A stretch of DNA of 64,000 bases from Adiantum capillus-veneris (Eukaryota > Streptophyta > Polypodiopsida > Polypodiales > Pteridaceae), in contig CM043963.1 in NCBI GenBank assembly GCA_014529385.2, positions 5,431,501 through 5,495,500 of the forward strand, written 5' to 3'. Both the position numbers and the translations under genes were made by a program. Below the pieces are notes generated by a model. The model made no database searches, was not told where the DNA came from, and saw only the letters and a list, made by a program, of their open reading frames with translations. This document shows positions 1 to 11,160 of the stretch, piece by piece; position 1 is the stretch's first letter, and every line of letters begins with the position of its first letter.

Positions 1-1107
1 GCTCCACAAAGACGGTGGTCTAGACGGTCTCCAACTCCTCCCAAGAGGAAACGGTCAACCCACACTCCTTCTCCTTGTCACTGCGAAAGGGAAGAGAGGA
101 AACAAAGGAAGAAAAGGGCAAGAAAGAGGTCGACCTATTCTCCTTCTTCTTCACCTTCCTCCTTCTTGCGACGAAAGCTATGGCTATTCTCATAGAGAAT
201 ACAAGAGGGGAGGACATAGAAATCTTACCCTGCCTGGATAAGGTCACAAAAGCTCAAGAATTTCAAAGAGGGAGGAAAGAGTATCTCTTTTCTCACCTAT
301 GATGGCACCTTTGGTGCTACTGACAAAGTAATGGCCTTCAGGCCTTTGGAGATGAGGGCTTCAAGGAGTCCTCCAAGCTACATTATGTAGCTGTGCACTT
401 CCATAAATTGGCTCGTCAATGGTGGCTAGCCTTCGTGGCAACAACGAAGCCCCAATAACATGGAAAACTCTATGAGTTTCCATCATGGAGTAATTCCTTG
501 CAAGCGATGCAAAGGACAAAGTGCTTACGGAATTGCGCAGTTTGAAGCTTCTCTCCCCATGAGTCTATCCACAAATATGTATACAAGTTTTGGCATTTAC
601 ATCTCAAGGCTACTATCTGTCAAAAGATAGACTTTTTTTGAGCAAAAGGAACAATTCTGTGCGAGATTACGTGAAGAGATGGCGGAGTACGTCAACTCTC
701 AATGGTCTGGTGCTATCACCAAAGTAATCCACCACACCATGGTTGCTTCGTGCATCAATTTCCAACAAGGGGCTAGACAGAATGTCAAGCCCATGGAGAA
801 CAAAGACAAGAGTGATGAAAAGGGGAAAACCAATGCCCTAAATTCTTCCCAACGTAATTATAACAACAAAAATAATTGGTCCAAGGAGAAGAGAGTTTGC
901 AGAGGTAAAAACAAACTCTCTCCTGAAGAGCTTGAAGCTTTTTGCAAGGACCATAAATGTTTTAAGTGTGGGGAGCAAGGACATGGCTATCGTTCTTGCT
1001 CCAAGAGAAATGTCCGCAATGAGACACCTAGAGCTTCCACCATAGAAGCTCCAAAAGAGGATTTCATTGCAAAGGATCACCTCTCTCCTATGCTTGGGGA
1101 AAGGTAA
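1..1107 (+). pseudogene. gag: Gag of copy A, degenerate
   Basis: The capsid-nucleocapsid protein of the element, which would package its RNA in cytoplasmic particles. The 5' half is broken into short frames but matches the gag of B at 5717-6400. The last 143 codons (679-1107) hold a lysine-rich tract and one CCHC zinc knuckle, CFKCGEQGHGYRSC, encoded at about 958-999. The start codon lies outside the window. Frame breaks near 300-660 mean no full Gag can be made. Assignment rests on the knuckle and on colinearity with copies B and D. Confidence 0.85.
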
Positions 1108-1770
1108 GGGAGCATGATGCCGTCATCTTGTTTGACCCTGGCTCTACTCACAACTTCATATCAATGGATTTGGCCACCAAGTTGTGCATTCAAGCTTTTG
1201 AGGTAGGAGATACTGTAACAGCCGACACAGCTTTCAAGGGACAGCAAGCCTCTATTACTCCCTTGATTGGGAAGTTGAGACTTCATGTCCAAAGCTATGT
1301 CGACAAAGAAGACTTTTTCTTCTCTTCTCAAACATGAGGATGCTATCCTAGGGGCACCATGGTTCAACCCCATAACTGCCAACATGAAGTTCTCTGAAAG
1401 GATAATCTACTTTGCCTACAGGGGAAAGAACATGTATATAGATGCCAGTGAGTCTGGTCGTACTATACCACTTGTAAATCCTCTTGATTTTGATAAATCA
1501 ATGAAGTGCTCAATTTCTATGTACATGATTTCTATCAAAGAGTCCCAAAAAGGTACTAATGTTTCATCAAATGTAAATGGTAGGAATCAAGAAGAGTTAG
1601 ACTCGTCTAATTTTCTTAAAGGATTTCAACATGTGTTCATCGATGATATCCCTATGGACTTACCTCCAAAACGAGGGCATGATGACCATCGAATTGAGCT
1701 CTACCAGGAAGCTCACTGTCTAACAAGCCTCCTTTTGGAGTTTCCCAAGCTCAACAAGAGGAGATCATGA
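1108..1770 (+). pseudogene. pro: Protease and linker of copy A, degenerate
   Basis: A retropepsin-like segment begins right after Gag with FDPGSTHNFIS (from about 1129), the DPGS form of the catalytic D-S/T-G loop used in this family. About 65 codons on, LGAPWF (near 1348-1365) is the second-lobe motif corresponding to the usual I/LLGRPW. A frameshift near 1335 separates the two halves. The rest of the stretch is the variable linker leading into RT and ends with an FQHVFIDDIP motif seen in the other copies. Pepsin-like dimers of such domains cut the Gag-Pol polyprotein; this one is broken. Confidence 0.8.
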
Positions 1771-2640
1771 GGCAAGTACAAGAATTGGTAGACAAAGGGA
1801 TGCTGAGGCCTAGCTCCTTTCCCTTTTGTTCTCCAGTCCTTTTAGTGCAAAAGAAAGATGGTACATACCGTATGTGTGTGGACTATCGCGCACTAAACCA
1901 TGTCACTATCAAAAATAGATTTCCCATGCCTCAGGTAAAAGATCTGTTTGATAAGCTACAAGGCTCCACCTACTTAAGTAGGATTGACCTTAAAAGTGGC
2001 TATCATCAAATAAGGATAGTGGATGAAGATATCCTAAAGACCACGTTTCGTACAACGTTTGGTCTTTATGAATATCTAATCATGCCTTTTGGCTTGGCCA
2101 ATGCACTAGCCACGTTCAATCCTTCAATGGAGAAAATCTTTAGACTCTACTGCAAAATCACTGGCATCATCTACTCCAAGTCCTTGGAGGAACACAAGCA
2201 ACATCTCCAAGTGATTTTTCATGCATTGAGGGACAACAAGCTTTTTTTCAATCAAAAGAAAAGCGAATTTTTCCTTCAAGATATTCAATACTTAGGTCAT
2301 ATTATCTCTCAAGATGGTATTCGAATGGATCCATCAAAGTTGGAGGTAATAAAAGCATGGCCCAATCCAAGGAATCTACATGAGCTAAGAAGCTTTATTA
2401 GTATGTGTGCATACTATAGACGCTTCATAGTTTTTTTTTTTTCAAATAGCAGGACCATTACATGACTTAACAAAGAAGAACTTAAGTATTCATTGAATGC
2501 TAAGGAGAAAAGTGTGTTTGACAAGATCAAAGAGAAACTTACCTCCCAGCCAGTCCTCATGCTTCCGCATCTTTCAAAGCCATTTGAGGTCCAATGTGAT
2601 ACTTGTGGTGATTGACTTGGAGTAGACTTGCTTCAAGAAG
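1767..2640 (+). pseudogene. pol: Reverse transcriptase of copy A, catalytic motif deleted
   Basis: RT fingers and palm are clear: [20 protein letters not shown], then [23 protein letters not shown] with the first catalytic Asp, and MPFGLANA. Around 2145-2165 the sequence jumps from the CK segment straight to the IIYSKS segment. The stretch that in copy F encodes the FFDD catalytic box is missing, an in-frame deletion of roughly 24-27 bases. A run of T (about 2430-2442) then breaks the frame where the RNase H connection begins. The enzyme therefore could not polymerise DNA even if expressed. Confidence 0.88.
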
Positions 2641-3403
2641 GGCATGCCATAGCATATAAGAGCCCCAGGCTCAACGGATCTTGGGAATTTATGAGAAAGA
2701 GCTTTTAGCTGTGCTACATGTCCTAGACACATGGAAGTACTATTTACTGGGGACTCCATTCATTTTACAAATAGACCATCAAAGTCTCAAGTACTTGATG
2801 ACGCAAACAAAGCTTTACAACAAACAAACGAGGTGGGAAAATTTTCTTTTGCAATTTAATTTTCATATCTCTCCCGTTGCTGATAAGCACAATCAAGTGG
2901 CTGATGCACTTTCACAACGACCAAAATTTAATGCGGTGTCTATAGCAACTCACAATGATCTCTCTCTTATGACATATGAATATGCTATTGACCCTGACTT
3001 TAGAGACATAATGTCAGCCCTTGATTTAAGGAAGAAAGAGAAACCATTCACCTTGCAGGATGGTTATCTTCTCCACGGCAATAGGCTATGTGTTACCCAC
3101 TCTCTTCGTGAGAAAGTCATGTATGAATCCCATGCTCCTCTCTATGCAGGGCATAGAGACATTCAACCTACTCTTCGAGGAGTAGAGACGTACTTCTATT
3201 GGCCTACCATGAAAGTGGACATACAAGAGTATGTATCAAAATGTGTAGTATGCCAAAAGACTAAGTATGATGAAGGGAAGCAACTAGGATTACTCCAGAC
3301 ATTTCCTATCCCAAATTCACCCATGGGAGAGTATATCCATGGATTTTATCTTTGGATTACCCAATTCTATCCATGGGAATACGAGAATATGGAAAATAGT
3401 TGA
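2641..3403 (+). pseudogene. pol: RNase H and integrase zinc finger of copy A
   Basis: The frame 2681-3403 starts with the RNase H Glu motif (YEKELLAVLHVL), followed by IDHQSLKYL with the Asp, and VADALSQR, the end of the RNase H domain. It continues into the integrase N-terminal H2C2 finger: ESHAPLYAGHRD and CVVCQKTK. RNase H removes the RNA template; the finger helps the integrase bind LTR ends. A frameshift near 3400 leaves the integrase core (continuing as KQAHFIPVKKTI in another frame) unjoined. Confidence 0.87.
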
Positions 3404-3498
3404 TAGGTTTAGAAAGCAAGCACACTTTATTCCTGTCAAAAAGACTATTAAGGCACACCAAATGGCAACTCTCTTCATATCTTAGATTTTCAAACACA

Positions 3499-3503
3499 AA
3501 GGA
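3499..3503 (+). repeat. Target-site duplication of element B, left copy
   Basis: AAGGA here abuts the TG of the LTR at 3504. ATGGA at 16562-16566 directly follows the CA end of the LTR at 16561. Alignment to the uninterrupted integrase of copy F shows ATGGA was the original sequence, so one base of this copy has since changed. Five bases is the normal duplication size for Ty3/gypsy insertion. Confidence 0.75.
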
Positions 3504-4177
3504 TGTCACAAAATCTAATATATAACCAACCCAAATAATTTTCTCATATTAAACTCATCATTTAATGTGGGGGAATAAACAGGAACAAGGGTTAGAATAT
3601 AGACATGTGCTTATGGATCTATCTCAACACATGACCAAGGTTAAAGGGGTCCAAATGAGAGTTGGTATGTTAAAGAGAAATGCTACCTAATGGAGCTTAA
3701 AGACCTTAGGGTTAGCTTCATTAAAGACCTCCAAAAGTTAGTGCTAAAAAGTTCTTTGACCGTATGCAATCTAGGGCTGACCTTGAGGTGGGAACCCTAC
3801 CCAAGCATGAGGTGCTTGTCGGCTTGCTAAAGTGCTTAAAGTGTTTGTGGGAACCTTGCCTAAAGCTTGAGGTGATTTTTATGCTTAAAATGACTAAGGT
3901 TCTCGAAGTGTTCAATTCAAAGACAAACTCTCAAGAGGCATAAACGATTTCCATGATAGATTGACTAAATCCTCAATTCAAACCAAATGACTTAAGAAGC
4001 ATAAAAGACACATGGAAAAATTCTCCACATGTGGCCCTCATGACGTGCTGCTTGAATCCTATTGGATAGGCTTTAAAGGGGTCCAATGAGAATTTATATG
4101 CATAAAAGTAAATAATTAACTTCTTTCTCTCAAAGAGGAAAAAGAGGACACCTATCCCAAATGATCTAATTAAATAA

Positions 4178-4245
<68 letters not shown>

Positions 4246-4275
4246 GGACCAAGCTTGAGAGGGGGGGTATACTTC

Positions 4276-4308
<33 letters not shown>

Positions 4309-4990
4309 TCATTATTTGAAGTACAAATTGCAAGAGCTCCATCTCCTTCTCCAAGATTGTTGAGAAGTGGAGAGCCTACACCCATACACTTGACTATGGA
4401 ATGCAAATCCAACCAAGATCCATGCTTCAATGCTTAAGCTTTCCATCTTCTTCAACTTCATTACTATGCTATTATGCTATGCTAAGCAACAAGAGTGATG
4501 ATAAGTGAGGAACTATTTCTTTCTCCTATGGATGATTCTTCTTCCTCTTCCCTACTCTCATTCCTTGCTAGCTCTCCACCTTTGAAGGTGTTTGAGGCCT
4601 TGGGATTGAGGCTTGAGATAGTTAAGGATTTTTGCAAAGTTTATGTTATGCTCGTGATGCATGAAGCTTTCCATCTTCATGACATCACCAAGGTCACAAG
4701 GAACACAAAGATTGTATTGTAACAACTCTCTTGATGGGAGAATCTATAATACAAACGCCTTCTGGAGGGGAGATTGGCTCCAAGTAAATTCGGTCCTCAA
4801 CTATTGTCATGTTCTCTAATACTCTCTCTCTTGCAAAAGTCTGGTCATGCCAAGTTAATTAAGTACTATGTTTATGTTGCTACCATCAATTAAGTTCACC
4901 CCCTATGTTCTCAAAGTAATCTCACAAAAATGCTCACTCTAATTCTCTTAACTCCACTATTCTCAAAGTTCATAGGCCATTTCTATTACA
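3504..4990 (+). mobile_element. 5' LTR of element B (about 1.49 kb)
   Basis: Starts TGTCACAAAATC and ends CTATTACA, so it has the TG...CA termini of LTRs. The same sequence from 3896 on recurs at 15460-16561. The termini match the LTRs of D (13867-15459) and K (59804-61351) read in reverse complement. It contains a (GA)31 tract at 4181-4243 and a (CA)n tract at about 4275-4304; both also occur at the same place in the second LTR. It is followed by a degraded primer-binding site and a gag leader, which shows it is the 5' LTR of B and not the 3' LTR of A. Confidence 0.85.
4181..4304 (+). repeat. (GA)n then (CA)n microsatellites inside LTR
   Basis: An uninterrupted (GA)31 run at 4181-4243, 31 bases of unique sequence, then (CA)n to about 4304. 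The same pair in the same order sits at 15750-15816 and 15851-15867 in the other LTR of B, so the tracts were copied with the element and then changed in length. Translations of these tracts give Leu-Ser or Cys-Val repeats and are not genes. Confidence 0.9.
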
Positions 4991-5404
4991 TTGAAATCAT
5001 AGCATTTGGTTTGTCTTTTCTTGATTAAGAAGAGAGGTCCTTAAGTAGCCTATTAATGGTTGCTTTTGTTAATTATACTAGGGTAAGTGGGACTGGGATC
5101 TATTATCGGTTTTGCTGAGCCCACTAAGTGGGATATGGTGCACACCTCAAGAGCTTTGGTCTTAATAATGGGGTCTTTTTAGACTTGCCTACGGCTTTAC
5201 CATTATTGAGCCATAGGAAGTCCGAAAGGAGCTATCCCTCAACAATTCTGCTATGTTAGACCCACCTCACTACTCTCTATAATTAACCAATTCGAGTCGT
5301 GGGTGTAGATACTTAAGTGCTTATTTTCAAAGGCTAAGAGGAGTAGCGACTAAGGTTTTGAATTACCAAAGAATACACTAAGTAAACACATAAGTATAAT
5401 TAGC
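4991..5404 (+). other. Degraded primer-binding site and gag leader of B
   Basis: The 14 bases after the LTR (TTGAAATCATAGCA) align with TTGGTATCAGAGCA, the site complementary to initiator tRNA-Met seen intact in D. The following TTTTCTTGATTAAGAAG matches the leader of D in reverse complement. The leader carries no convincing reading frame. Gag starts with the ATG at 5405. Confidence 0.7.
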
Positions 5405-6826
5405 ATGGTTGACAATAACCAAGAGAGTAGAAGGAACATTGATAACTTTGATTTTTCACATGAAGGTGCTAATGATGATGCCCCCATGTTTATCACTTAT
5501 CTTGTTACTAGGTTGTATCAATATATGGACAACCCTACTTTGCAAGACAAAGCTACTCAACAACTTCGTGCTTATGGGATTTCCCTTCCTCTCCAAGAGG
5601 AGAGAGAGCTTAGGAGGCCTCTTGATGAGACCCCCAAAAGAAGACTATCTCCCATACGAGAGGAGAAATTCAAAGAACAAGAAAGTAATGAATCCTTAAG
5701 TTCCTCTTAAGATGTGGCTCCATGAAGATGGCATTCTAGATGATCGCCAACTCCTCCCATGAGGAAACGGTCAACACACAATCCTTCTCCTCGTCACTCC
5801 AAAAGGGAAGAAAGGAAACAAAGCAAGAAAAGGTCAAGAAAGAGGTCACCCTCTTCTCCTTCTTCTTCACCTTCCTCCTCTCCCGATGAAAGCTATGGAT
5901 ATTCTCCTAGAATACAAGAGGGGAGGGCATTGCAAATCATACCCTGCATGGCGAAGATCACAAAAGCTCAAGAAGTTCAAAGAGGGAGGAAAGAGTATCT
6001 CTTTTCTCACCTATGATGGCACCTTTGGTGCCACCGACAAAGTATTGGCCTTCATCCAACAATTTGATGCGGCCTTTGGAGACGAGGGATTCACAAAATC
6101 CTCCAAGCTATGCCATGTAGCTATGCACTTCCACAAATCAGCTCGTCAATGGTGGGCTAGCCTTTGTGGCAATAGTGAAGCCCCAAAGACATGGAAAACT
6201 CTACGAGTTTCCAACATGAAGCAATATCTTGCAAGCGATGCAAAGGACAAAGTACTTACCGAATGGTGCAGTTTGAAGCTTCTTCACATGAGTCTATTTA
6301 AAAAAATATGTCGACAAGTTTTGGGATTTACATCTCAAGGCTACTATCTTCCAAAAGATAGACTTCACCGAGCAAAAACAACAATTTTTTGTGGGATTAC
6401 TTGAAGAAATGGCCGAGTATGTCAACCCCCAACGGCGTGGCTCAATCACCCACACCATGATTGCTTCTCGCATCAATTTCCAACAAGGGGCTAGACGGAA
6501 TGTCAAGCACATGGAAAACAAAGACAAAAGTGATGCAAAGGGGAAAACCAATGCCCAAAATTCTTCCCAAGGCAATTCCAATAACAAATAACAACAAAAA
6601 TCGGTCCAAGGAGAAGGGAGTTTACAAAGGTAAAAACGAACTCTCTCATGAAGAGCTTGAAGCTTTTTGCAAGGACCATAAGTGTTTTAAGTGTGGGGAG
6701 CAAGGACATGGCTATCATTCTTGCCCCAAGAGAAATGCCCGCAATGAGACTCCTAGAGCTTCCACCATCAAACTCCAAAAGAGGATGCTCATTGCAAAGG
6801 ATCACCTCTCTCCTATGCTTGGGTAA
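5405..6826 (+). pseudogene. gag: Gag of element B, frameshifted
   Basis: The start ATG at 5405 (MVDNNQESRR) is the first in the transcript after the leader and matches the D gag start region. An Arg/Ser/Lys-rich stretch follows (about 5760-5890), then a helical capsid segment (SARQWWASLCG) at about 5886-6290. The zinc knuckle CFKCGEQGHGYHSC is encoded at about 6682-6723. Frames shift near 5700, 6300 and 6590. The shape is that of Gag from plant chromoviruses. It is more complete than in A, but no uninterrupted protein can be read. Confidence 0.85.
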
Positions 6827-7279
6827 AGGTAAGGGAACATGATGCCTTCATCTTGTTTGACCCTGGCTCTACTCACAACTTCATATCAATGGAGTTGGCC
6901 ACCAAGTTGGGCATTTAAGCTTTTGAGATGGGAGATATTGTAACTATTGACACACCTTTCAAGGGATAGCAAGCCTCCGTTACTCCCTTGATTGGGGAGT
7001 TGAGACTTCTTGTCCAAATCTATGTCGACAAAGAAGACTTTTTCATCTCTCCTCTCCAACATGAGGATGCTATCCTAGGGGCACCATGGTTCAACCGCAT
7101 GGCTGCCAACATGAAGTTCAACCACATGGCTACCAAAGCATGAAGTTCCGTGAAAGGAGAATCTACTTCACCTACAGGTGAAAGAGCATGTATATAGATG
7201 CTAATGAGTCTGGTCATACTATACCACTTGTAAATTCACCAGCTTTTGATAAGCCAATGAAAAGCTCATTTTTTGCTAC
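6827..7279 (+). pseudogene. pro: Protease of element B, degenerate
   Basis: FDPGSTHNFISME is readable from about 6858, followed by the lobe motif LGAPWFN near 7076-7096. Stops occur in the middle (for example TAA in the sequence near 6916). A small internal duplication of the stretch encoding FNRMAANMKF at about 7089-7145 adds a second, diverged copy. It has the same domain as in A and F and is clearly inactive. Confidence 0.75.
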
Positions 7280-8200
7280 ATGATTTTTGTCAAAGAGTCC
7301 ACTAATGACGCTAATGATTTAGTAAATGAAAATGGTAGGAATCAAGAAGGCTTAGACTTGTATACTTTTCTAAATGGATTCCAAGATGTTTTCATTGATG
7401 ATATCCCTATGGGATTACCTCCAAAACGAAGGGATGATGACCATCAAATTGAGCCCCTACCAGGAAGCTCACCGCCTAACAAGCCTCCTTATCGAGTTTC
7501 CCAAGATCAACAAGAGGAGATCATGAGGCAAGTTCAAGAATTGGTAGACAAAGGGATGGTGAGGCTTAGCTCCTCTCCCTGTTGTTCTCCAGTCCTTTTA
7601 GTGCAAAATAAAGATGGTACATACCGCATGTGTGTGGACTATCGAGCACTAAACCATATCACTATCAGAAATAGATTTCTCGTGCCTTGGGTAGAAGATC
7701 TGTTTGATAAGCTACAAGGCTCTACCTACTTTAAGAGGATTGACCTTAAAAGTGGCTATCATCAAATAAGGATAGTGGATGAAGATATCCTAAAGATCGC
7801 GTTTTGTGCAACGTTTGGTCTTTATGAATATCTAGTCATGCCTTTTGGCTTGACCAATGCACCAGACACATTCAATCGTTTGATGGAGAAAATATTTAGA
7901 CCCAACCGCAAGTTCAATGGAGTGTTCTTTGATGATACCATCATCTACTCCAAGTCCTTGGAGGAACACAAGCAACATCTCCAAGCAAGCATTGAGGGAG
8001 AACAAGCTTTTTCTCAACCAAAAGAAAAGAAAATTTATCCTTCAAGAGATTCATTACTTAGGTCATATTATCTCTCAAGATGGTATCCGTATGTATCCAT
8101 CAAAGTTAGAGGTAATAAAAGCATGGCCTAATCCAAGGAATCTACATGAGCTAAGAAGCTTTATTGGTATGTGTGCATACTATAGATGCTTCATATAAAT
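7280..8200 (+). pseudogene. pol: Reverse transcriptase of element B
   Basis: A 283-codon frame covers linker, fingers and palm: [48 protein letters not shown] and MPFGLTNAP. The catalytic box reads VFFDDTIIYSKS (about 7922-7957), so unlike A the two aspartates are still there. A deletion near 7985-7990 shifts the frame; the thumb and connection continue in another frame to about 8198 (YLGHIISQDGIR, SFIGMCAYYRCF). Near the 3' end the normal HFI-type segment is lost. Confidence 0.87.
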
Positions 8201-8641
8201 TTCTTATCAAATAACAGGACCATTACATGACTTAACAAAGAAGAACGTTAAGTATTCATGGACTTCTAAGGAGCAAAAAGCTTTTGACAAGATCAAAGAG
8301 AATCTTACCTCTCAACCAGTCCTGATGCTCCCGGATCTCTCAAAGCCTTGAGGTCCAATGTGATGCTTGTGGTGATTGCCTTGGAGTAGTCTTGCTTCAA
8401 GAAGGGCATGACATATCATATGAGAACCGGAGGCTCAATACGGATTAAGTCTTGGGCATTTATGAGAAAGAGATCTTAGCTATTCTACATGCCATATACA
8501 CATGGAAGCACTATTTATTGGGGACTCCATTCATTTTATGAACATAGCACCAAAGTCTCAAGTACCTCCTAATGCAAACCAAGCTTTCTGACAAACAAAT
8601 GAGGTGGGAAAATTTTCTATCGCATGAATCCCATGCTCCTC
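8201..8641 (+). pseudogene. pol: RNase H remnant of element B, internally deleted
   Basis: Sequence matching RNase H of A continues in broken frames (QPVLMLPDLSKP, then the YEKEILAI and [14 protein letters not shown] segments). After WENFLS the sequence jumps directly to SHAPP of the integrase zinc finger, a deletion of about 250-270 bases relative to A. At 8641/8642 homology switches abruptly to the minus-strand element D, so the rest of B pol is missing. Confidence 0.75.
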
Positions 8642-9120
8642 CAAACTTGATAAGGTATTGTTGGATAGTATTACCACCTCTTAGTACCTTGTCTTCACGT
8701 CGGAGAATGGTCTCGGGCTGCAACACCTCTTCTTGGTCCTCGATCTCCGGTAGGTCTTCAATAGTTGGTTCTTGAGGTGGCTCTCCTTTGTAAGGCTTTA
8801 GTAGGCTCACATGGAAAGCATTGTGTATGAGCCAATGACTGGGAAACTTGAGTTGATAGGCCATCTTATTGATTGGCCTAAGAATCTGGAAGGGACCATA
8901 GTACCTTTTTGCTAACTTAGCATAATACTTTTGGTATCCCGTAGGATTATTGCCTGTCGTGTGCCTTAATCGAGCCTTGGGAAATTTTAATAAGATCCAA
9001 TCATTTTCTCTAAAGACTTGGGATCTTCTGTGCTTGTCAGTAGCAGTCTTTTGCCTTTGCTGTGAGATAGAGATAGCATCCTTAATCTTTTAGAAATATT
9101 CTTGTAGGTCTCGACTATAC
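8642..9120 (-). pseudogene. pol: Integrase C-terminus and start of chromodomain, copy D
   Basis: Minus-strand frame 8864-8642 reads [19 protein letters not shown], the conserved segment after the integrase core, then a Pro/Glu-rich linker and [17 protein letters not shown]. This aligns with the chromodomain-like tail of copy C (17096-17506). The frame ends in mid-domain where homology stops at 8642. The preceding region (8870-9120) carries the KDR..Y..F-type segment in broken frames. Confidence 0.75.
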
Positions 9121-9641
9121 TCATCTTGCAAAGATCTTCCTGTGTACCTTAAGTAGCAAGGGACTTTTTGATCTTCCCTCAATTACCTCAAAAGGTGCTT
9201 TTACCGTGGAAGTATGTACAGTGTTCTTATAGGCATACTCCACTAAGGGTAAGTACTTCTCCCATTGGGGTCTTTGATCTACTTCTGTTACATAGGCTTT
9301 TAGTAGATTGAGGATTGTTAGGTTAGCTATTTCACTTTGGCCATCCGTTTGCGGCTGATAGGCCAAAGAGAAGTTTAGCCTTGTTCCTAAATTCTCAAAG
9401 AGACCCTTCTAGAAATTGCTGGTCATTCCAGGATCTCTATCCGCGACACTATGGACATTGGCAAGCCATGGTAGTTGAAGAAATATGAAATGAAGAGGGT
9501 TGCCATTTGATGGGTTTGGATAGTCTTTTTGACAGGTATAAAATGAGCTTGTTTACTAAACTTGTCTACTATCGTCCATATTCCCATATTCCCATGGATA
9601 GACTTAGGCAATCCAAAGATAAAATCCATGGATATGCTCTC
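9121..9641 (-). pseudogene. pol: Integrase core of copy D
   Basis: Minus-strand segments: MDFIFGLPKSIHGNMGIW with the first catalytic Asp, KQAHFIPVKKTI and HGLPMSIVS (9629-9423). The next, YQPQTDGQSEIANLTI, carries the catalytic Glu (9366-9121). The motif that should read SDRD after IVS has been altered to SRIEILE, so the second catalytic Asp is lost. A frameshift separates the segments. The integrase would have joined element DNA to the chromosome; it is inactive here. Confidence 0.82.
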
Positions 9642-10440
9642 TCATGGTGAATTAGGGATTGGCAAAGGTTGAAGCAATCCAAGTTGTTTCCCTCTATCAA
9701 ACTTCGTCTTTTGGCATACCACACATTTAGAAACATACTCTTGTATGTTTGCTTTCATGGTAGGCCAATAGAAATATGTTTCAATCCCCTTTAGGGTAGA
9801 CTGAATCCCTCTATGCCCTGCATAAGGAGGAGCATGAGATTCATACATTACCTTCTCATGTAGTGAGCTAGTAACACATAGTCTATTGCCGTAGAGAAGA
9901 TAACCATCTTGTAAAGTAAATGGTTCCTCTTTCTTCCCTAGTGCAAGGGCTGAAATCACATGTCTAAAATCGGGATCAATAGCATACTCATCTATCATAT
10001 AAGATAGATCATTGTGAGTTGCTATGGAAACCGCATTCACTCTTGGCCGTCTTGAGAGTGCATCGGCTACTTGATTATGCTTGCCAGCAATGTGAGCAAT
10101 ATGAAAATGAAATTGCGAAAGGTAATTTTCCCACCTCATTTCTTTGTCGGAGAGCTTGGTTTGCGTCATGAAGTACTTAAAACTTTGGTGATCCGTTTGC
10201 AGAATGAAAGGAGTCCCCAATAAATAGTGCTTCCATGAGTCTAAGGCATGTAGAACTGAAAGAGGATTTCCTTGTCATATATGCCTAGAGCTTGCTCAAC
10301 AGGGTCGAGCCTTCGACTTTCCGAAGCCTATGGCATGCCCTTCTTGAAGCAAAACAGCTCCAAGGCAATCACCACAAGCATCACATTGGACCTTAAATGG
10401 CTTTGAGAGATCCGATAGTGTAAGCACAGATTGAGAGATA
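9642..10440 (-). pseudogene. pol: RNase H and H2C2 finger of copy D
   Basis: A 192-codon frame (10220-9642) contains QTDHQSFKYF, RWENYLSQFHFHIAHIAGKHN and VADALSRRP of RNase H. The linker with FTLQDGYLLYGNRLCV follows, then the zinc finger ESHAPPYAGHRG and CVVCQKTK. It is the cleanest copy of this region in the window. The N-terminal RNase H strand (10440-10225) is frame-broken. Confidence 0.85.
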
Positions 10441-10445
10441 AGCTT

Positions 10446-11160
10446 TTATTTAAGCTTTTCAAAAGCATTGTTCTCCTTGGCAGACCATGTATACCTAACG
10501 CTTTTCTTTGTTAGGTCATGTAATGGTCCTGCTATTAGTGAGAACTTTTCTATGAAGCATCTATAGTATGCGCACATACCTATAAAGCTTCTTAATTCAT
10601 TAAGATTCCTTGGTTTAGGCCATCCTTTTATTATCTCTAACTTTGATGGATCCATTTGGATGCCATCTTGAGAGATAATGTGACCTAAATACTGAATCCC
10701 TTGTAAGAAAAATTCACTTTTCTTTCAATTAACATAATGTTTATTCTCTTTTAGAATTTGAAATATTACTTGTGTTCGTCTAATGAATTAGAGTAGATGA
10801 TGATATCATCAAAGAACACTCCAGTAAAGGTTCGGTGAGGCCCGAATAGCTTCTTCATCAAGCGATTGAATGTGGCTGGTGCATTGGTCAAGCCAAAAGG
10901 CATGACAATGTATTCTTAAAGACCAAACGTAGTGCGAAATGAGGTCTTTACAATGTCTTGATCAACTATCCTTATTTGATGATAGCCACTTTTTAGGTCA
11001 ATCCTACTGAAGTAGGTGGACCCTTGTAGCTTATCAAATAGGTCTTCTACCCTTGGAACAGGAAACCTATTTTTGATAGTGATCCTATTTAGTGCTCTAT
11101 AGTCGACACACATACGATATGTGCCGTCTTTCTTTTGCACTAGTAGCACAGGAGAACAAA
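10446..11160 (-). pseudogene. pol: Reverse transcriptase of copy D
   Basis: Minus-strand frame 11149-10916 holds [19 protein letters not shown] and [16 protein letters not shown]. After a two-base loss at the LYEY segment the palm continues with [15 protein letters not shown] and [10 protein letters not shown] (about 10915-10790). The thumb segment DPSKLEIIKGWPKPRN lies at 10655-10446. The catalytic FFDD is kept, but the frame is interrupted at least twice. Confidence 0.87.

Larger units (their letters stand above)
1..3503 (+). mobile_element. Chromovirus copy A (Ty3/gypsy), 5' part, split by element B
   Basis: Order seen is gag, protease, RT, RNase H, H2C2 and the start of integrase, all on the plus strand, with the left end cut by the window edge inside gag. 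The stretch stops at 3503 within the integrase core. The integrase sequence that should follow resumes at 16562, so this element and 16562-17883 are two halves of one insertion separated by element B. The reading frames carry several frameshifts and stops, so the copy is dead. The family is shared with B, D and F in this window. Its initiator tRNA-Met primer site (seen in D) and divergent C-terminal chromodomain place it among plant chromoviruses. Confidence 0.9.
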
